From contig CACYHQ010000014.1 of NCBI GenBank assembly GCA_902774245.1, positions 1 to 51,510 on the forward strand: a DNA stretch of 51,510 nt, read 5' to 3'. The translations under genes were made by a program, and so were the position numbers. Below, piece by piece: positions 16,264-24,294 of this stretch. Position 1 is the first letter of the stretch; each line of letters opens with the position of its first letter. The DNA comes from an uncultured bacterium. GTDB taxonomy: Bacteria > Verrucomicrobiota > Lentisphaeria > Victivallales > UBA1829. Under the pieces are notes generated by a model. The model had not been told where the DNA came from and did no database searches. It was given only the letters and a program-made list of their open reading frames with translations.

Positions 16264-17754
16264 ATGACACATATCCTGAAATACCTCGGCGTCTCCGTTC
16301 TCGCGTTGATCACTACATCTGCTTCCGCCCAGACGTTCACCTGTTACACAAGCACCGATGGCGACTATTGGAAGGAAAGTACCGTTTTCGCCTCGGAAAA
16401 GGCTGAAGGACAGCCGATTGTCTCCGTGAACGGCGACGAGTCCGTCATGACGTTCAAAGGCTGGGGCACGTGCTTCAACGAACTTGGCTGGGACGCTTTG
16501 CAGGTCCTGCCGGAGGAGAAGCAGACCGAACTGCTGAAACGGATCTTCGCGCCGGACGGCGACCTGAAGTACACGCACGGACGTTTCTCGCTCGGCGCGA
16601 ACGACTATGCGCGCGACTGGTACAGCGCCAGCATGGTGGCGGGCGATTTCGAGCTCAGGTATTTCGATATGACGCGCGACCTCTCCACGATCATCCCGTA
16701 CATGCACGCCGCGCAGAAACAAAATCCGGACCTCTGGTTCTGGTGTTCTCCGTGGTCTCCGCCCGCATGGATGAAGATCAACCAGGACTACCCCGTGCTG
16801 AGCAGCCGTTACAACAAGATGGACCGCCGCCTGGACTACCTGCTCCACCGTAATTCCGACCTCAAGGCGCGCAGCCGTGACAAATTTCCCGACTGGCTCG
16901 CCGGCGAAGATTTCTTCATTCAGGATCCGCGCTATCTCAAAGCCTACGCGGACTATTTCTGCCGCTACATTGAAGAATACGGCAAAAACGGGATCCCGGT
17001 CAAACGCGTGATGTATCAGAACGAAGCTTACAGTTACACGGCGTACCCCGGATGCCCGTGGACTCCGCACGGCGCAGCGGTCTTCAACGCCGAATACCTC
17101 GCGCCCGCGCTGAAGGCGAAGTTCCCGAACGTGGAGCTCTACCTCGGCACGTTCAACACGAACCGCTTCGAGGAAGTCGACGGCATCCTGTCCGACGATG
17201 TAATGAACGGCAAGGACATCTTCACCGGGCTGGGATTCCAGTGGGAAGGCTCGCAGATCATTCCCCAGGTGCGGAACAAATATCCTCACCTCAAAATCGT
17301 GCAGACGGAGAGCGAGTGCGGCAGCGGCACGTTCGACTGGCGCGCGGCGGAGCACACATTCGGCATTATCAACGACTACCTCGGCAAGGGCTGTGAAGAA
17401 TACACGTTCTGGAACGTGATCCTGTGCGACCGCGGGGAGAGCGCGTGGGGCTGGAAGCAGAACGCCCTGATCCGCGTGGATTCCCGGGCGAAGACCGCGA
17501 CGCTCACGCCCGAATTTTATGCCGTGAAGCATTACAGCCACTTCGTGACCGCCGGGACTAAACTGCTCGGTGCGTTCGGCGGACGTACTGGAGAGACGTC
17601 GGCGATGGTCTTCAAAAACCCGGCCGGGAAATACGTGATCGTGGCGGGAAACCGCGCGAACGCGGAACGTCGTCTGACGCTCAAGCTCGGCGGGAAGTAT
17701 CTGGAAATGACGCTCGCGCCGCATTCCTTCCAGACGTTCGTGGAGGGAGACTGA
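16264..17754 (+). CDS. Secreted glycoside hydrolase family 30 (glucosylceramidase-like)
   Basis: 496 residues. A signal peptide covers about residues 1-22 (ending TSASAQT). The GH30 (beta/alpha)8 barrel shows FKGWGTCFNELGWD near 60, WFWCSPWSPPAWMK near 158-172, the acid/base Glu254 in YQNEAYS and the likely nucleophile Glu349 in QTESECGSG (Glu351 is an alternative). The last 80 residues form the usual side beta-sandwich. The family includes glucosylceramidases, beta-1,6-glucanases and xylanases; the exact substrate is uncertain. It has its own promoter, and AAAGGA precedes the ATG. Confidence 0.92.
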   Translation: MTHILKYLGVSVLALITTSASAQTFTCYTSTDGDYWKESTVFASEKAEGQPIVSVNGDESVMTFKGWGTCFNELGWDALQVLPEEKQTELLKRIFAPDGDLKYTHGRFSLGANDYARDWYSASMVAGDFELRYFDMTRDLSTIIPYMHAAQKQNPDLWFWCSPWSPPAWMKINQDYPVLSSRYNKMDRRLDYLLHRNSDLKARSRDKFPDWLAGEDFFIQDPRYLKAYADYFCRYIEEYGKNGIPVKRVMYQNEAYSYTAYPGCPWTPHGAAVFNAEYLAPALKAKFPNVELYLGTFNTNRFEEVDGILSDDVMNGKDIFTGLGFQWEGSQIIPQVRNKYPHLKIVQTESECGSGTFDWRAAEHTFGIINDYLGKGCEEYTFWNVILCDRGESAWGWKQNALIRVDSRAKTATLTPEFYAVKHYSHFVTAGTKLLGAFGGRTGETSAMVFKNPAGKYVIVAGNRANAERRLTLKLGGKYLEMTLAPHSFQTFVEGD

Positions 17755-17768
17755 GTCTCCTCTCAGCA

Positions 17769-17801
17769 GTGCGCGGCTTTCGCTCGCGCACGGAGTGTTT
17801 T
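17769..17801 (+). terminator. Weak terminator-like hairpin behind the GH30 gene
   Basis: GTGCGCG (17769-17775) pairs with CGCGCAC (17785-17791) around the loop GCTTTCGCT; only GTGTTTTC follows. It lies between two convergent genes. The short T-run makes it a modest candidate. Confidence 0.4.
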
Positions 17802-19405
17802 CAAAGTCCCTGCATGAGATTTGACGGCCTGCGCGGCGTCATGGAACGGTAGTGTTCGACGTCCTCCTCGCGAACGACCGCGAACACCAGGAACTCTTCC
17901 ACGTACGGTCCCCACACGGGACGCTCGTTCTTGCGCGAATCGTACAGCAGGATCATGTTCGGCGGGAAAAGGTTCGGTTTCTCGTTCATCGCGACCACGA
18001 AAAGCCCGTACTGCTGCGTCGGTTCGAGCCGTTCCGCCGCCTCGTCCGCCATGTCCTTCATGGACTGACCGAACGCGCGGCCCCATTTCGAGTAGGTGCC
18101 GTATTCGCCCCGGTCGAAGAGGAAGAATTTCCGGCCCGGCAGCCACGGCAGGACCGAGACGTTCGAGCGTGCCGTGAAGCAGAACATCGGGACGTCCTCG
18201 GGGACGTTTTCGCGGATGAAATTCGCGGCGGCGTGTCCGTGCGAGAAGGGGTACAGGATCTCGAATATGACGAAGAACGGCGTGATAAGCGCCTGAAGGA
18301 ACAGGATCAATGCGGCAGTACAGCCAGCGGCGTAGTTCAAACATGCCGTTCCCCGCGCCGGCAGCCGGAACACGGCATTGAGTCCCGGCGCATCGTCCGC
18401 GGTGGTGATCCAGCATGCCGCGACCGTCCCGATCAGCATGAACCCGATGTGGCGGATCGAGTGGAACCCGCCGACGAGCTGAAGCGCGATCATCAGTCCG
18501 ACGGACATGAAAAAGCAGATGAACGCCGGGACGGATCTCCAGATAAAATACAGCGCGCCGAGCACGATGCACACGACACACAGCCAGACGGGCAGATAGA
18601 CCATGTTCGAAACCGCCTCGAACGAAGTATGCAGCCGTTCCGATACGGCCAGTTGCGCAAGTGCGTCGCCGCGTCTCCCCACATACGGCGATCCGAACCC
18701 GGACCCGTTGAAAATGCTCGCCAGCGCCAGCACAAATCCGAACGCGCAGATCAGCATGGAGGCGAACACCCCGCGCGACCACAGACGGCGCACGATCACC
18801 TCGTAGGCGATCGCACAGCACAGCCCGCCCAGACACGCCCAAATCGGCAGATTCGACTGAGCGCAGAGCGCGATTCCGCATGCATACAGCACCGGACGCC
18901 GGAAGCGTTCGCGCCAGTTCATCATCAGGACCGTGAGCAGGAAGACGCCGATGGCGTAATGCCGTGCGATCACGGTGAATTCGAACGCGAACAATATGCT
19001 GAAAATGAGCGCGGCCCGCGTAAGGAAGCGGAACGGCGCGCGCCGTACGATCAGGAACGCCGTGCAGCACGACAGCGCCCAGTGCAGCAGGTTGATCCCG
19101 AAGATCGGCAGTCCGAGCCGGGCGAACGGCCAGGTGAAGAGATACCACAGCAGGAACTGGCTCTCGAACTTCATGTGCAGGATGAGGCCGACGAGCGAGT
19201 TGTCGCGGGCGACAAGATACCCCTGCGCCTCGTCGCGCCACGGTTCGTGATAGCAGACCATCACCAGCGTGACGGCGGCGAAAACGAGCCAGAGGACGAG
19301 TTCGGCGGGCGACGGACGGAACAGCGGCCGGGCGGAATCCGGGAGCGGATTGATCCGCCGGAGCGTGTCACGGAGTTTCGCCGGAAAGCCCGCCGCCGAG
19401 GTCAT
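17801..19405 (-). CDS. GT-C superfamily glycosyltransferase (GT39-like), multi-pass
   Basis: 534 residues with about ten hydrophobic segments. The first outside loop carries HEPWRDEAQ, with Asp58/Glu59, the acidic motif of GT-C enzymes that use lipid-phosphate sugars. A long C-terminal soluble part (from about residue 420) contains PWLPGRKFFLFDRGEYGTY. These enzymes move a sugar from a polyprenyl carrier onto lipids, glycans or proteins outside the cytoplasm; acceptor and sugar are unknown. Its ATG overlaps the galU stop (ATGA, 19402-19405), so the two are co-translated, which fits a role in envelope glycans. Confidence 0.75.
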   Translation of the reverse strand: MTSAAGFPAKLRDTLRRINPLPDSARPLFRPSPAELVLWLVFAAVTLVMVCYHEPWRDEAQGYLVARDNSLVGLILHMKFESQFLLWYLFTWPFARLGLPIFGINLLHWALSCCTAFLIVRRAPFRFLTRAALIFSILFAFEFTVIARHYAIGVFLLTVLMMNWRERFRRPVLYACGIALCAQSNLPIWACLGGLCCAIAYEVIVRRLWSRGVFASMLICAFGFVLALASIFNGSGFGSPYVGRRGDALAQLAVSERLHTSFEAVSNMVYLPVWLCVVCIVLGALYFIWRSVPAFICFFMSVGLMIALQLVGGFHSIRHIGFMLIGTVAACWITTADDAPGLNAVFRLPARGTACLNYAAGCTAALILFLQALITPFFVIFEILYPFSHGHAAANFIRENVPEDVPMFCFTARSNVSVLPWLPGRKFFLFDRGEYGTYSKWGRAFGQSMKDMADEAAERLEPTQQYGLFVVAMNEKPNLFPPNMILLYDSRKNERPVWGPYVEEFLVFAVVREEDVEHYRSMTPRRPSNLMQGL

Positions 19406-20274
19406 ATTTCAAGCCCTTTGAGCCAGTCGGCGAGCGCGTCGTGGTATTCCGGCCGTGCGAGCGCGAATTCGAGCGTCGCCTTCACGAAATCGATCTTGCT
19501 GCCGATATCGTGACGGCGTCCGCGGAATTCCAGCCCGAACATCGGCTGGACTTTGCACAGCGCGCGCATGGCGTCCGTGAGCTGGATCTCGCCGCCTTTG
19601 CCGGGCTTGCCGCTGTGCAGGAATCCGAAGATCTCCGGCGTCATCACGTAGCGGCTCGCGATGGCGAGGTTGGACGGCGCTTCCTCGGGCGCGGGCTTCT
19701 CCACAAACGTTTTTACGCGGAACAGGCCGTCGCCCTCGTCCGTGCCGTCGATCACGCCGTAGCGCTTCGTCAGGGACTTCGGGACGCGTTCGAGCGCGGT
19801 CACGGACCCGCCCGCGCGCATCGCCGCGTCGATCAGCTGGCGCGTCACGGGGACGCCGCAGGACGATGTGGTCACGGTGTCGCCAAGCAGGATCGCGAAC
19901 GGTTCGTCGCCGACGAACTCCTCCGCGCGGAGGACGGCGTCGCCGAGGCCCTTGAGCTCGGTCTGGGTGATGTATGTGAGGTGCATCAGGCCGTCGATGG
20001 CCTCCAGCGATTCGAGCAGGTCGGTTTTGCCGTCGTGCTTCAGGCGGTCGTACAGCGCCGGGACCGGGGCGAAATGATGCCGGATCGCGTCCTTGCCGTC
20101 GCTCACGATCACGGCGGCCTCGGTGATGCCGGATGCCGCGGCTTCCTCAAGCACGTACTGGATGACGGGTTTGTCGACGACGGGCACGAGCTCCTTCGGG
20201 ACCGCCTTGGTAAACGGCAGGAACCGGGTGCCGAAGCCGGCCGCGGGGATCACGGCTTTCCGGATGGGTTTCAT
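19402..20274 (-). CDS. galU: UTP-glucose-1-phosphate uridylyltransferase
   Basis: 290 residues of standard GalU length. The nucleotide-binding signature AAGFGTRFLPFTKAVPKE is at about 11-28, followed by QYVLEEAAASGI, the QTELKGLGDAVL and FAILLGDTV motifs, FVEKPAPEEAPSN, and GKGGEIQLTDAM. GalU makes UDP-glucose for surface polysaccharides. AGGAGA stands before the ATG. It has a good promoter at 20333-20361 and is followed by the GT-C glycosyltransferase in the same operon. Confidence 0.95.
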   Translation of the reverse strand: MKPIRKAVIPAAGFGTRFLPFTKAVPKELVPVVDKPVIQYVLEEAAASGITEAAVIVSDGKDAIRHHFAPVPALYDRLKHDGKTDLLESLEAIDGLMHLTYITQTELKGLGDAVLRAEEFVGDEPFAILLGDTVTTSSCGVPVTRQLIDAAMRAGGSVTALERVPKSLTKRYGVIDGTDEGDGLFRVKTFVEKPAPEEAPSNLAIASRYVMTPEIFGFLHSGKPGKGGEIQLTDAMRALCKVQPMFGLEFRGRRHDIGSKIDFVKATLEFALARPEYHDALADWLKGLEI

Positions 20275-20332
20275 GAGTAATTATCTCCTGTTGATCGCGA
20301 TTGTCGGTTTTTTGAACAGATTTTATGCAGAA

Positions 20333-20361
20333 AATATACACTGAGAAACGGTGAAATGCAA
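20333..20361 (-). promoter_or_regulatory. galU promoter
   Basis: On the minus strand TTGCAT (20356-20361) and TATATT (20333-20338) are 17 bp apart. The leader would be about 50 bases and ends in the AGGAGA site of galU. Confidence 0.7.
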
Positions 20362-20410
20362 CTCGCGGGCGCGTTTTTCTTATTTATTGGAAAGCCTGCC
20401 TGTCCGGAAA

Positions 20411-22246
20411 TCAGACGGACAGGTCTTTCACTGCTTCAAGCTCGAACTGTTTCGTGTACAGCGACCAGTAATATCCGCGTGCATGCATCAGCTCGGTGTG
20501 CGTGCCGTGCTCGACCACGCGTCCGTCCTTCATGACGAGGATCATGTCGGCGCTGCGGATGGTGGAGAGACGGTGCGCGATGACGAACGACGTGCGGCCG
20601 CGCGTGACCTCGCCGATGGCGTCCTGGATCATCTTTTCGGTCACGGTGTCGACCGAGGACGTCGCCTCGTCCAGCACCAGGATCCTCGGGTCGGCGAGGA
20701 TGGCGCGCGCGAACGAGATTAACTGTTTTTCGCCGGTGGAGAGCAGGTCGCCGCATTCGCCGACCTGACTGTCCAGGCCATTGCCCATGCGCACGATGAC
20801 CCGGTCGGCCGACACGCGCTTGATCGCGAGCGCGATCTGTTCCTCCGTGGCGTCGGGGTTGCCGTACAGGAGATTCTCGCGGACGGTGCCGGAGAAAAGG
20901 TACGGTGTCTGCAGGACGTATCCGATGTGGCTGTGCAGCCAGAGCTGGGAACGTTCGCGCACATCGCGTCCGTCAATCAGGATCTGTCCGGCGGTCGGCT
21001 CGAAGAACCGGCACACGAGGTTCACAAGCGTGGATTTGCCCGCGCCCGTTTCGCCGACCAGCGCCACGCTGGATCCCTGCGGCACTTTCAGATTGAAATG
21101 CTCGAAGATCGTCTCGTCGCCGTCCGGGTAGCGGAACGACACGTCGCGGAACTCGACGTCGCCGTGCAGCGGCTCCCAGTTTTCGCGTTTCGGGCGGAAC
21201 GCGTCGCCGTACTTTGCCGTGACCTCCGGCGTGTCCGCCACGTCCGACGCGGTGTTCACGAGGCGCGAGAACCGTTCGATGTTCACCTGCGCCGCGATCA
21301 GTTCGGAGACCGCGGACGAGATCCAGAAGAACGGCTCCATCATGCTGATGGCGTAGGACATGAACATGGACAGCGTGCCGATCTCCATCACGCCCTCGCG
21401 CGTCAGCAGGCCGCCGCGCCACAGCACGATCGCAAGTGCGAGCGAAGACGCGAACGACACCGAGGCGGTGAAAAGCGAACGGAAGTGCATGCCGAGGATG
21501 GACGTGCGTTTCATCTCGCGCGTGTCCTTCATGAAGTCGCCGCAGATGCGCTCCGCGGCCACAAGCGTCTTGATCGTGCGCGCGCCGGTGATGCCCTCGT
21601 TGAAGTCCCCCGTGATGCGGGAATTGAGCTCGCGGATCTTCTTGTTGACGTGGAACAGCGCCCGCTGGAAGATCACGATCACGAACGCCGCGACCGGCAG
21701 GACCAGGCTTACGCCCGCCGCGAGTTTCCAGTGGATGGAGAACATGATCGCGAGCGCGCCGAACATGAAGATGAGGGTCCAGACGGCCTCCATCACGTGC
21801 CATGACACCAGCGACGAGATGCGCTCCGTGTCGCTCATGACGCGCGAATGGATGTACCCGACGCTGTTCCGGTTGAAGAACGAGAACGACAGCGTCTGAA
21901 GATGGTTGAACGCCGCTTTGCGGAGTTCCAGCGACACGTTCATCTCCATGAAAAATGCGCGGTAGAACGAGCCGTAGTTCAGCACAAACGACCCGATGAC
22001 GAAGAGCAGGTACAGCGCGATGAACGCCGGCAGTGTGTCGAGCGTCCGCTCCGTGATGAAATGGTCGATGGCGTATCGCTGGAAGAGCGGCAGACAGATG
22101 TCGAGACAGCCGCCCGCGAGGCACAGCGTCACCATGAGGATCATGGGCCGCCGGAACGGCTTCAGGAACGGCACGAGCGCGGGGATGCCGAACCACGGCA
22201 GACAGGCGCGGGCGGATTCGTTTTCGAGGAGCGGGGCGTTACTCAT
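20411..22246 (-). CDS. ABC exporter half-transporter, second subunit
   Basis: 611 residues: six membrane segments in about the first 320 residues, then a nucleotide-binding domain. Walker A is GETGAGKST. The signature is STGEKQ instead of LSGGQ. Walker B with a catalytic Glu reads ILVLDEATSSVD, and the switch is IAHRLSTI. With its upstream partner it fits heterodimeric exporters such as TM287/288 or BmrCD, with one full and one degenerate ATP site. The start at 22246 has GGAGGTG in front and overlaps the partner by eight bases; the longer frame start at 22282 is unlikely. The substrate (drug or lipid) is unknown. Confidence 0.9.
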   Translation of the reverse strand: MSNAPLLENESARACLPWFGIPALVPFLKPFRRPMILMVTLCLAGGCLDICLPLFQRYAIDHFITERTLDTLPAFIALYLLFVIGSFVLNYGSFYRAFFMEMNVSLELRKAAFNHLQTLSFSFFNRNSVGYIHSRVMSDTERISSLVSWHVMEAVWTLIFMFGALAIMFSIHWKLAAGVSLVLPVAAFVIVIFQRALFHVNKKIRELNSRITGDFNEGITGARTIKTLVAAERICGDFMKDTREMKRTSILGMHFRSLFTASVSFASSLALAIVLWRGGLLTREGVMEIGTLSMFMSYAISMMEPFFWISSAVSELIAAQVNIERFSRLVNTASDVADTPEVTAKYGDAFRPKRENWEPLHGDVEFRDVSFRYPDGDETIFEHFNLKVPQGSSVALVGETGAGKSTLVNLVCRFFEPTAGQILIDGRDVRERSQLWLHSHIGYVLQTPYLFSGTVRENLLYGNPDATEEQIALAIKRVSADRVIVRMGNGLDSQVGECGDLLSTGEKQLISFARAILADPRILVLDEATSSVDTVTEKMIQDAIGEVTRGRTSFVIAHRLSTIRSADMILVMKDGRVVEHGTHTELMHARGYYWSLYTKQFELEAVKDLSV

Positions 22247-24110
22247 GGCACACCTCCGCGGTTCGAGGCGCGGACGGCGCATCGTCCTCGTCTTCCGGCG
22301 ACTTCATCTGCAATTCATAATTCCTGCGGTAGATGCCGTCGCGCCGCATGAGCTCGTCATGTGTGCCGGTCTCGACGATGCGCCCGTTGGAGAGCACGAG
22401 GATGCGGTCGGCCTCCATAAGCGTGGCGATGCGGTGCGAGATCAGGATCACGGTGCGTCCCTTGAAATCGTGCCGCAGGGCATGGCGAATCTTCACATCG
22501 GTCTCGGCGTCGACCGCTGACAGCGAATCGTCGAAGATCATGACAGGGGATCGCCCGACCAGCAGACGCGCGATGGCGGTGCGCTGTTTCTGCCCGCCGG
22601 AAAGCGTCACGCCGCGTTCGCCGACGGTCGTGTCGAATCCGTCCTTAAACCGGTCGACCGTCTCCTCGACGCATGCAGTGCGGGCTGCGGCGCGGACGGC
22701 GTCCATGCCGATGCCGGGCACCGCGATCCCGATGTTTTCCGCGATGGTGCGCGAGAAAAGGAACGGTTCCTGAAGCACGATCCCGACGCCCTTGCGGAGA
22801 TGGTCGCGGCCGATCTTCGTGATGTCGACGCCGCCGATGGAGATGGAGCCGCTGCTTGGCTTCAGGTCGTACAGGCGGCACAGCAGGTGCATCAGCGTGG
22901 ATTTGCCGCTTCCCGTGCCGCCGAGGATGCCGAACACCGTGCCGGACGGGACCGTGAACGAAACGTCGTGCAGGAGTTCGGGGCAACCTTCGTAGCCGAA
23001 GCTCACATGGTCGAACACGATGTCACCGTCGAGCGGCGGCGTGAGCGCGTCCGGCGGGTCGGTCTCCTCCGGCGACGCCATGATCTCGCGGATGCGGTTC
23101 AGGGAAATTCCCGCCTTGCTGAGCTCGGAGATCATGCGTCCGAGGTGGCGGATCGGGAACATCAGCATACCGTTGTAGGAGAGGAACGCGATGAATTCGC
23201 CGGCGGTCAGTTCGCCGCGGATCGCGAAGACGGAGCCGCAGACGAGCAGGAGCAGCACCTGCAGCGCGCCGATGAGGTCGCCCGTCATCCAGAAGAGGCT
23301 CAGCACGCGCCCCAGTTTCATCCACAACGACACATAATACCGGTTCTGCGCGTCGAACTTCGCGACCTCGTACTGTTCGCGCCCGAACGCCCGGATCACG
23401 CGCACCCCGGTCAGGTTTTCCTGCACGATGGTCGAGAGTTTGCCCTCGTTTTCATCGCATTCCTGAAATTTCGAGGCGATCTTCCGGTGGAAGACGACCG
23501 ACGCCCCCACGACCAGAGGGATCACGATGGACGCGAGCGCAGCCAGCCGCGCGTTCATGCCGAACATGAAGCACAGCGACAGCACGATCAGGATCACGAT
23601 GCGGAAGATGCCCGTGAGCTGTTCGGAGAGGAAGCGCTTCACCATGTCGACGTCCGAGGTGCAGCGCTGGATGATGTCGCCCGTCTGGTGCGCCATGTGC
23701 CACGCGAACGGCAGACGCTGGATGTGGCCGAAGAGGCTGTTCCGCATCGTCTCCACCAGAGTCTCCGAGCCGACCGCCTCCGTGAGCTGGAAGAGATAGC
23801 GGCACAGCAACGAGGCCGCCGACACGGCAAGCACGGCGCACGCCGCCACCCAAAGATGCTCCCGGATGAACTCCGTTCCGCCCATGAGCTCCGGCAGGAT
23901 CGCGAGCAGGCCGCCGGAATCCGGCTCCTTCCCGCCCAGCACGGAGTCCACCGTGAAGCGGATGATCTGCGGATTGAGAAGTTCCAGCAGGGACACGAGC
24001 GAGGTGAACACGGCGGCGAGCGCGAACCAGCGCTTGCTGCCGCGCAGGAAGATCAGGACCAGTCCGGCCTTCGTAAGTTCTTTCTGTGGTGTTCCGTTCG
24101 TTTTCATCAT
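22239..24110 (-). CDS. ABC exporter half-transporter, first subunit
   Basis: 623 residues with an N-terminal six-helix membrane domain (about 25-330) and an ATP-binding domain. Walker A is GGTGSGKST, the signature is the canonical LSGGQKQRTAIAR, and Walker B ends FDDSLSAVD. Asp replaces the catalytic Glu, marking the degenerate site of a heterodimer. Switch His is in ISHRIATL. The start codon is ATG 24110 (or 24107). There is no good Shine-Dalgarno, and the nearest -10-like element lies only a few bases away, so a leaderless message is possible. It is divergent from recCBD. Confidence 0.88.
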   Translation of the reverse strand: MMKTNGTPQKELTKAGLVLIFLRGSKRWFALAAVFTSLVSLLELLNPQIIRFTVDSVLGGKEPDSGGLLAILPELMGGTEFIREHLWVAACAVLAVSAASLLCRYLFQLTEAVGSETLVETMRNSLFGHIQRLPFAWHMAHQTGDIIQRCTSDVDMVKRFLSEQLTGIFRIVILIVLSLCFMFGMNARLAALASIVIPLVVGASVVFHRKIASKFQECDENEGKLSTIVQENLTGVRVIRAFGREQYEVAKFDAQNRYYVSLWMKLGRVLSLFWMTGDLIGALQVLLLLVCGSVFAIRGELTAGEFIAFLSYNGMLMFPIRHLGRMISELSKAGISLNRIREIMASPEETDPPDALTPPLDGDIVFDHVSFGYEGCPELLHDVSFTVPSGTVFGILGGTGSGKSTLMHLLCRLYDLKPSSGSISIGGVDITKIGRDHLRKGVGIVLQEPFLFSRTIAENIGIAVPGIGMDAVRAAARTACVEETVDRFKDGFDTTVGERGVTLSGGQKQRTAIARLLVGRSPVMIFDDSLSAVDAETDVKIRHALRHDFKGRTVILISHRIATLMEADRILVLSNGRIVETGTHDELMRRDGIYRRNYELQMKSPEDEDDAPSAPRTAEVCHE

Positions 24111-24112
24111 GG

Positions 24113-24145
24113 TATAATATACTTCATGCTTCAGGCTGTTTCCAG
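24113..24145 (-). promoter_or_regulatory. Candidate promoter of the ABC exporter genes
   Basis: On the minus strand TGGAAA and TATATT are 17 bp apart just before ATG 24110; transcription would start within a few bases of the ATG. The same site reads TGG-TATAAT at 24110-24118 on the plus strand, an extended -10 facing recC. It may fire in both directions. Confidence 0.4.
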
Positions 24146-24207
24146 TCCGCCGGGCCGTTTTCCGACGGGTTTCCGGCAAAAAAGCGGAAAAAAAGAGGTT
24201 TTGCGGC

Positions 24208-24235
24208 TTGATATTCCTCCGTTTCCCATTATATT
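24208..24235 (+). promoter_or_regulatory. Probable promoter of recCBD
   Basis: TTGATA (24208-24213) and TATATT (24230-24235) are 16 bp apart. Transcription would start around 24242, inside a 17-bp palindrome. The leader to ATG 24295 is about 50 bases. Confidence 0.55.
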
Positions 24236-24236
24236 C

Positions 24237-24253
24237 CTGTTATAAAATAACAG
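24237..24253. promoter_or_regulatory. 17-bp palindrome at the recCBD start site, operator candidate
   Basis: CTGTTATAAAATAACAG is a perfect 7-bp inverted repeat around AAA, overlapping the predicted transcription start. Its ends CTGT and ACAG match the Escherichia coli LexA-box ends, but the spacing is nine rather than eight. A repressor site is inferred, not shown. Confidence 0.45.
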
Positions 24254-24294
24254 CCCCCCGAAACCGGGCAGGAAAGAAAAGACGCTCCCTCAAT

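Noticed and set aside
20411..24110. The ABC exporter as a type I secretion system for the giant protein
   Set aside because: It is a heterodimeric half-transporter pair without membrane-fusion or outer-membrane genes and lies 20 kb away.
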